The translations under genes were made by a program, and so were the position numbers. A stretch of DNA of 12,246 nucleotides from Pseudomonadota bacterium. GTDB taxonomy: Bacteria; Pseudomonadota; Gammaproteobacteria; Acidiferrobacterales; UBA6901. The stretch is from assembly GCA_021783175.1 (NCBI GenBank), contig JAJXUF010000091.1, positions 1 through 12,246 on the forward strand, in the 5' to 3' direction. Under the pieces are notes generated by a model. It saw only the letters and a program-made list of their open reading frames with translations. It did not search any database and was not told the origin of the DNA. Positions 7,658 to 12,246 of this stretch are shown here, in pieces. How positions within the stretch are numbered: the first letter of the stretch is position 1; each line of letters opens with the position of its first letter.

Positions 7658-7965
7658 TCCATCCTCCCGAATTCGATGACAGGCATGATCCAGTAGGCAA
7701 TTTCAGGATTGCTTTCTTCGTGTTTGAGATGGACAACCAAGGCACGTGCATCGTCCAGATTCATGACCGCCTGTATTGCTACGCGCTGCGAACGTCCGCG
7801 TACCTGTTCTATCATGCTGGGGAGTTTTTCCTTTTGGCTGCCGCCTTCGGCGTTGAACATGATGAAGCCGTATACCCACTCCGGATGTTCCAGCAAGTGG
7901 CCGACCAGGCGTTCTTCCAGCGAACGGTGGCAAGCCAACGTCAAGCAGCAATTCATTTCTTTCAT
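7654..7965 (-). CDS. DUF3240 family small protein (PII-like), accessory to the metal RND pump
   Basis: The 103-residue soluble protein has no signal peptide or membrane segment. Features recalling DUF3240 are the start MNCCLTLACHRSLEERLVGHLLEHPEWVYGF split around two short strands, the central SMIEQVRGRSQRVAIQAV, and the end AYWIMPVIEFG. This family is predicted to have a PII/ferredoxin-like fold and is often found next to CzcA/CusA-type pumps in betaproteobacteria; its function is not established to my knowledge. Cysteines at 6, 7 and 12 could bind metal, but that is inference. The gene overlaps the pump stop and the channel start by four bases each (ATGA), and a GAGGAA ribosome site lies inside the end of the pump gene. 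Tight coupling implies a stoichiometric partner or regulator of the exporter. Confidence 0.85.
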   Translation of the reverse strand: MKEMNCCLTLACHRSLEERLVGHLLEHPEWVYGFIMFNAEGGSQKEKLPSMIEQVRGRSQRVAIQAVMNLDDARALVVHLKHEESNPEIAYWIMPVIEFGRME

Positions 7966-10900
7966 AATGCTTTCCTCTGTGTTTCAAGGCCGAATCGGCG
8001 GTACAGGATCGGCAGCATAAACAATGTCAGGGTGGTCGAGCTGATCAGGCCGCCCATCACGACGATGGCGAGCGGTTTTTGTATCTCGGAGCCGGGACCA
8101 TGTGCAAACAAGACAGGCAGTAAGCTGTAAGCGGTGATGTTGGCAGTCATCAACACCGGGCGCAGGCGCCGCTTTGCCCCTTCCAGGATGACCTGCGTGA
8201 TGTCCATGCCCTCGGCGTGCAGTTGATTGAAGTAGGAAACCATCACCACGCCGTTCAGTACGGCAATACCGAGCAGCGCGATGAAGCCGACCGAAGCCGG
8301 CACCGACAGGTATTCGCCGCTGATCCATAAAGCAAACACTCCACCCATGAGCGCGAACGGGATGTTGGTAAGTACCAGTACGGATTGCCGCACCGAGCCA
8401 AAGGTCGCAAATAGCAGCATAAAGATCAAGCCTAGTGCCACCGGGATGACAATGGCCAATCTGGCCGCCGCGCGTTGCTGGTTTTCGAACTGTCCGCCCC
8501 AAGTGATGTAGTACCCCGTTGGTAGTTTGACTTGCGCTGCAATCGCGGCCTTGGCTTCGTTTACAAAACCGACCAGATCGCGGTCGCGCACGTTGGTTTG
8601 TATGACCACCATGCGTTTGCCGTTTTGTCTGTTTACCTGCACGGGGCCGTCGGCGCGCTCCAGTTTGGCGACCACTGACAACGGCACGTTTTGTCCGTTG
8701 GAAAGAGGCAAAGTGAGCGCCGAGAACAATGCGGGAGATTGCTGAATCTCGGAATCTCCGCGTATAAGCAAAGGTGTACGCCGACCTTCTTCTATCACCG
8801 AACCGAGTTGGCGGCCTTCCACCTGGGTGCGCAATGTATTGCTGATGTCATCCACGTTCAAACCCAGCCGGCCTGCAGCAAGGCGGTCTATGATTACGCG
8901 GTAATACTGCACGCCGTCGTTTTTGACCGTGTAGGCATCTTCGCTGCCTTTAATGCCCTCGACGATTTTCACGATCTGTGCGCCAAGATCGTTGAGTGCA
9001 GTCATGTTGGTACCGAAGACCTTGATGGCGACGTCGCCACGAGTACCGGTGAGCATCTCGGACACGCGCATGGCGATAGGCTGAGTAAAGCTGAATTCCA
9101 GTCCCGGAAAGTTGTCCATCACTTTGCGGATTTCGTTGATGATGGCGTCCTTGCCTCCGGCGCGCCATTCGGCCTCCGGCTTGAGCACGAGGAAGTTGTC
9201 GGTTTCGTTCAGACCCATCGGGTCCAGTCCCAATTCGTCTGCTCCGGCCCGCGAGACCACATTTTTTACTTCGGGAACCGCCTTGAGAATTGCGGCCTGC
9301 ACCCGTTCGTCGATATTGGCCGATTGCGCCAGGTTGATGGACGGTAGCTTGGTTGTCTGCATGATGATGTCGCCTTCGTCCATTTCCGGCATGAACGCCT
9401 TGCCGACGAAATTGTAGACGACCGCAGTCATCACCAGAGAGATCACCGCGGCGGTGAGTATCACCCGCTCCTTGCGTAGCGCTAAATTAAGCAGCGGGGT
9501 GTAGACTTGAAGCGATTTGCGCACCAGCCAGGGATCCTCGTGATCGGCGCTCTTGATCAGGAATGAAGCGAGCATCGGGATGACGGTGAGCGACAGCAGC
9601 AGCGAAGCGGCCAGAGCGAAAACGATGGTCAATGCGACCGGGATGAACAGCTTGCCTTCGAGTCCTTGCAGTGTCATCAGTGGCAGAAACACGATAATGA
9701 TGATGGCGACGCCTGCCGCCACCGGGGGGATGACTTCTTTCACTGCGCTGTAAATGACATGCAGATGCGGGATATGTTGTCGTTTCCGGCCGAGATGGCT
9801 GATGATGTTCTCCACCACCACGACGGCCGCATCAACCAGCATACCGATGGCGATGGCGAGGCCGCCCAGCGACATCAGGTTGGCCGACATGCCGAACTGC
9901 TGCATCAGGATGAAGGTGATGAGTACCGCCAGAGGCAGCGTCAGTGCCACCACCAGTGCGGCGCGCAAGTTGCCCAGGAATAGAACCAGCAGGATGACCA
10001 CCAGTACGATGGCTTCCATTAGTGCCTTGGATACCGTGCCGATCGCGCGATCCACCAGACCGCCGCGATCATAGAACACTTTGGTGGTCATTCCCTGCGG
10101 CAGGGTGGGCGCAAGCTCGGCCAGTTTGGCGCGTACGCCTTCCACCACCTTTTGCGCGTTAGCGCCGCGCAACCCCAGCACCAATCCTTCTACCGCCTCA
10201 CTCTTTCCATCCTTGGTGACGACGCCGTAACGCGTCAAACTGCCAATGCGAACCTGGGCGATGTCGCTGACGCGGATCGGATTGTTGCCGGGGCTGGCAA
10301 TCACGATGTTGCGCACGTCCTGCAGAGTCTTGATGCTGCCTTCGGCGCGTACCAGCAATGCTTCGTCGCCGTCGCTCAGACGGCCGGCGCCGTCATTGCG
10401 GTTATTGGCCTCCAATGCTTGCTGCAATTGCAGCATGGAAAGGCCGCGCGCGGCCAGGGCGGTGTGATCCGGCACAACTTCAAAGCTGCGTACCAGGCCG
10501 CCCAGCGAATTGACGTCGGCCACCCCGGGCAAGGTACGCAGGGCGGGGCGTATCGTCCAGTCGAGGAGGGTTCGGCGTTGTTCCAGCGAGAAATTTTCAC
10601 CCTCCACAGTGAACATGAACATTTCGCCCAAAGGAGTGGTGATTGGTGCAAGTCCCCCGCTTGCACCCTCCGGCAAATCGCGCAAGGCATTGTTCAGCCG
10701 TTCTGCAACCTGTTGACGGGCCCAGTAGATGTCTGTGCCGTCGTTGAAATCTATTGTGATGTCGGCGATCGCGTATTTGGATATTGATCGCAATATGCGC
10801 TGATTGGGGATGCCCAGCATTTCCAGTTCGATCGGCGTGACGATGCGCGCTTCCACTTCTTCCGGCGTCATGCCGGGTGCTTTCATGATGATCTTCACTT

Positions 10901-11039
10901 GCGTAGAAGAAACATCGGGAAACGCATCGATGGGCAGATCGCGGAAGGAAACAATGCCGGCGCCAATGATCAACAGTGTTAGAACGGCAACCAGCATGCG
11001 CTGGGTCAGCGCAAATTCGACCAGCTTGGATAACATCAT
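7962..11039 (-). CDS. czcA: CzcA-type heavy-metal efflux RND pump
   Basis: This inner-membrane proton/cation antiporter exports metal ions from periplasm or cytoplasm through the adaptor and outer channel. The 1025-residue length is normal. It has twelve predicted helices in two halves, with large periplasmic loops (about 35-335 and 550-860). Family marks are FPDVSSTQVKI, DFNDGTDIYWARQQVAERL (98-116), the helix-4 segment GLAIAIGMLVDAAVVVVEN with D403 and E410 as likely proton-relay residues, GKAFMPEMDEGD (546-557), GTRGDVAIKVFG (665-676) and RLRPVLMTA (958-966). By hand alignment the three methionines that bind Cu(I)/Ag(I) in CusA are not conserved, which favours a divalent cation such as Zn, Co, Cd or Ni. 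There are two ATGs in a row: GGAGGT is too close to the first and better spaced for the second (11036), so the true start may be one codon later. Confidence 0.94.
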   Translation of the reverse strand: MMLSKLVEFALTQRMLVAVLTLLIIGAGIVSFRDLPIDAFPDVSSTQVKIIMKAPGMTPEEVEARIVTPIELEMLGIPNQRILRSISKYAIADITIDFNDGTDIYWARQQVAERLNNALRDLPEGASGGLAPITTPLGEMFMFTVEGENFSLEQRRTLLDWTIRPALRTLPGVADVNSLGGLVRSFEVVPDHTALAARGLSMLQLQQALEANNRNDGAGRLSDGDEALLVRAEGSIKTLQDVRNIVIASPGNNPIRVSDIAQVRIGSLTRYGVVTKDGKSEAVEGLVLGLRGANAQKVVEGVRAKLAELAPTLPQGMTTKVFYDRGGLVDRAIGTVSKALMEAIVLVVILLVLFLGNLRAALVVALTLPLAVLITFILMQQFGMSANLMSLGGLAIAIGMLVDAAVVVVENIISHLGRKRQHIPHLHVIYSAVKEVIPPVAAGVAIIIIVFLPLMTLQGLEGKLFIPVALTIVFALAASLLLSLTVIPMLASFLIKSADHEDPWLVRKSLQVYTPLLNLALRKERVILTAAVISLVMTAVVYNFVGKAFMPEMDEGDIIMQTTKLPSINLAQSANIDERVQAAILKAVPEVKNVVSRAGADELGLDPMGLNETDNFLVLKPEAEWRAGGKDAIINEIRKVMDNFPGLEFSFTQPIAMRVSEMLTGTRGDVAIKVFGTNMTALNDLGAQIVKIVEGIKGSEDAYTVKNDGVQYYRVIIDRLAAGRLGLNVDDISNTLRTQVEGRQLGSVIEEGRRTPLLIRGDSEIQQSPALFSALTLPLSNGQNVPLSVVAKLERADGPVQVNRQNGKRMVVIQTNVRDRDLVGFVNEAKAAIAAQVKLPTGYYITWGGQFENQQRAAARLAIVIPVALGLIFMLLFATFGSVRQSVLVLTNIPFALMGGVFALWISGEYLSVPASVGFIALLGIAVLNGVVMVSYFNQLHAEGMDITQVILEGAKRRLRPVLMTANITAYSLLPVLFAHGPGSEIQKPLAIVVMGGLISSTTLTLFMLPILYRRFGLETQRKAL

Positions 11040-12124
11040 TGACCTCCGATGCCCATCAGGCTGGCTTTGAGCGCTGAAACGCCCCGCACGGCGATTTTCT
11101 CGTCACCTTTGAGTTTGCTGGTTATCACGCTGTTATCCGCTCCCTCGTGTAGTACCGTCACTTCCTCGCTACGGTAACCTTTTGCAGTTTCGATGAAGAT
11201 CATGGTTTTGTTGCCGATGCGGGCCAGAGCGCTATTCGGAATGCTCCACTGATCCGGCGCATTTCCGGATGTTGAAATTGACGCTTCGACGAATTGGCCG
11301 GGGCGCAAGTCACGAGCCCCGTTTTGTATAAGCGCCCGCAAGAGAATGGTCTGGTTGCTTCCGCTTAAACTACGACCGATGGCAGTGAGCTTGCCTTTTG
11401 CACCGTACGCGGGAACGGTCACGTTTGCGCCCACCTTCAGGCTCTGGCTGCTGGCTAGCGGTATCTGGATCTCCAGTGCCAGCGGTTCCAGTTTTGCTAC
11501 TTTGAATAACGGGATGGCAGCGTCGAGGCGTTGTCCTGCACTGGCTGTTTTTTCAAGTACGACGCCATTGATGGGCGAGGTGAGGGTCAGTTTGCTGCTC
11601 AACATACTGTCCGATTGTAGTCGCACGATATCGTTATCGGACATGCCTGACAATTTGAGCATTTGTTTGCGCTCAGCTAATGCGGCACTGGCTTCCCTGT
11701 ATATGCTTTGTGTTGCGCGGTAGCGGCTTTCCGAGATGATCCCGTCTTGCCAGAGTCGTTCGTCACGAGTGAGATTCTCCTTGGCCAGTTGAGCCTGTGT
11801 TGCTGACTGTAGCAAACCGCGTTGCGCTTCCGCCAGTGCCGGACTTTGCAGAGTGGCCAGAGCTTGTCCTTTCGTTACCGGATCGCCGACCCCGACTAAA
11901 ATTTGCTCGACCATGGCGGGGAGCGGCGTACTGACTGTGAATAACTGGTTGCCTGGAATGACGACCTGCGCGGGCATGCCCGCGAGTTCACCTTGTTGTT
12001 TCGCGGGAAGTGGGGCGCTTAGGATGTCCAAGGTCTTCGCTTGGTCCGCACTTAGCGTTAATTCATCTGCCAATGACAATTGAGCCAAGAGCATACTTAG
12101 GAAAAACAATTGAAACACTTTCAT
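11036..12124 (-). CDS. Periplasmic adaptor (membrane fusion protein) of the metal efflux RND system
   Basis: The adaptor bridges the RND pump and outer channel in the periplasm. I choose the ATG at 12124 (362 residues) rather than the in-frame ATG at 12181. It has GGAGGA seven bases upstream and gives a clean signal peptide, MKVFQLFFLSMLLAQLSLA, cut before DEL. Then come a lipoyl/barrel-sandwich half (about 50-95, with VGVGDPVTKGQALATLQSP), an alpha-helical hairpin (about 95-165), the returning lipoyl half (LTSPINGVVLEKTASAGQRL), a beta-barrel (about 215-285), and a C-terminal membrane-proximal domain (SIPNSALARIG onward). No His-rich N-terminal metal-binding extension as in Ralstonia CzcB is present, and there is only one His. 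The stop overlaps the czcA start by four bases (ATGA). It is first in the operon, under the phased TTAA boxes. Confidence 0.92.
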   Translation of the reverse strand: MKVFQLFFLSMLLAQLSLADELTLSADQAKTLDILSAPLPAKQQGELAGMPAQVVIPGNQLFTVSTPLPAMVEQILVGVGDPVTKGQALATLQSPALAEAQRGLLQSATQAQLAKENLTRDERLWQDGIISESRYRATQSIYREASAALAERKQMLKLSGMSDNDIVRLQSDSMLSSKLTLTSPINGVVLEKTASAGQRLDAAIPLFKVAKLEPLALEIQIPLASSQSLKVGANVTVPAYGAKGKLTAIGRSLSGSNQTILLRALIQNGARDLRPGQFVEASISTSGNAPDQWSIPNSALARIGNKTMIFIETAKGYRSEEVTVLHEGADNSVITSKLKGDEKIAVRGVSALKASLMGIGGQ

Positions 12125-12131
12125 TGATACA

Positions 12132-12137
12132 TCCTCC
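12132..12137 (-). promoter_or_regulatory. Ribosome binding site deciding the adaptor start
   Basis: Minus-strand GGAGGA lies seven bases before the ATG at 12124. It supports this start over the longer in-frame ATG at 12181, whose extra residues (MGCENIKIEW onward) are hydrophilic and would bury the signal peptide. Confidence 0.8.
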
Positions 12138-12161
12138 GGAATGATTTGGATCCATTCGATT

Positions 12162-12167
12162 TTTATA
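12162..12167 (-). promoter_or_regulatory. Candidate -10 box of the efflux operon
   Basis: Minus-strand TATAAA lies 15 bases downstream of the last TTAA half-site. No good -35 is seen at 17 bases upstream; TTAAGA from the half-site is the nearest. This is the layout expected of a promoter activated by a regulator bound over the -35 region. Confidence 0.45.
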
Positions 12168-12182
12168 TTTTCACACCCCAAT

Positions 12183-12223
12183 CTTAACGGAAACTTAACG
12201 TTACGTTAATGGAACATTTAAGG
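12183..12223. promoter_or_regulatory. Four phased TTAA half-sites, candidate operator for an OmpR-family response regulator
   Basis: TTAA occurs at 12184, 12195, 12206 and 12218, spacings of 11, 11 and 12 bp, so about one helical turn each. The first pair reads CTTAA-N6-CTTAA, the format of PmrA/QseB-type boxes (CTTAA repeats every 11 bp). The middle pair also forms an inverted repeat, TTAACG-TTA-CGTTAA (12195-12209). The cluster lies just upstream of the candidate -10 of the adaptor/pump operon. The regulator itself is not in the window. Confidence 0.6.
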
Positions 12224-12246
12224 TTGGGTGGAAGGAAAGCTGTGGT

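Noticed and set aside
6344..7696. Long plus-strand open frame (450 codons) opposite the channel gene
   Set aside because: It is antisense to a TolC-type gene with a clear signal peptide and family pattern. The antisense translation resembles no family I know.
7962..11039. Calling the pump a CusA copper/silver exporter
   Set aside because: The three substrate methionines of CusA do not appear conserved by hand alignment, and there is no CusF-like gene or Met-rich adaptor in the window.
12125..12181. Longer adaptor start at ATG 12181
   Set aside because: It has no ribosome site, would put 19 hydrophilic residues before the signal peptide, and overlaps the candidate -10. The ATG at 12124 with GGAGGA is better.

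Overview
The window looks like chromosomal DNA of a betaproteobacterium, probably an environmental one. I infer this from the moderately high GC, the betaproteobacterial style of the acetyl-CoA synthetase and MltD proteins, the DUF3391/HD-GYP protein, and a DUF3240 protein beside a heavy-metal RND pump. A Gallionella/Sideroxydans-like member of the Nitrosomonadales is a guess. I recognise no phage, transposase, CRISPR array or RNA gene.

Left end, plus strand (1-1073): the ATPase of an oligopeptide/dipeptide ABC importer. Its frame is open to the window edge. The first visible residues look like the tail of a second, upstream ATPase, and a palindromic repeat (about 32-125) supplies the linker, so this may be one fused double-ATPase protein. 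Its stop codon directly abuts the stop of the convergent mltD.

Everything else is on the minus strand. In transcription order (right to left) there is first a promoter region with four phased TTAA half-sites, which suggests control by an OmpR-family response regulator. Next comes a tightly overlapping operon: periplasmic adaptor, CzcA-type RND pump, DUF3240 PII-like protein, CzcC/TolC-type outer-membrane channel, and a SemiSWEET-type small sugar transporter. After a 59-bp gap with its own candidate promoter comes a DUF3391/HD-GYP cyclic-di-GMP phosphodiesterase. Acetyl-CoA synthetase (acs) follows 31 bp later and ends before a strong hairpin. Last is mltD, a LysM-containing lytic transglycosylase with its own good sigma-70 promoter.

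Adaptor, pump and channel should form a tripartite envelope-spanning cation exporter. DUF3240 is likely an accessory or regulatory subunit. The SemiSWEET gene at the end, joined to the channel gene by a stop/start overlap of one base, is the least expected member and the best candidate for something undescribed. The HD-GYP/acs pair and mltD look like separate housekeeping or signalling units. All main genes appear intact apart from the edge-truncated ABC gene.
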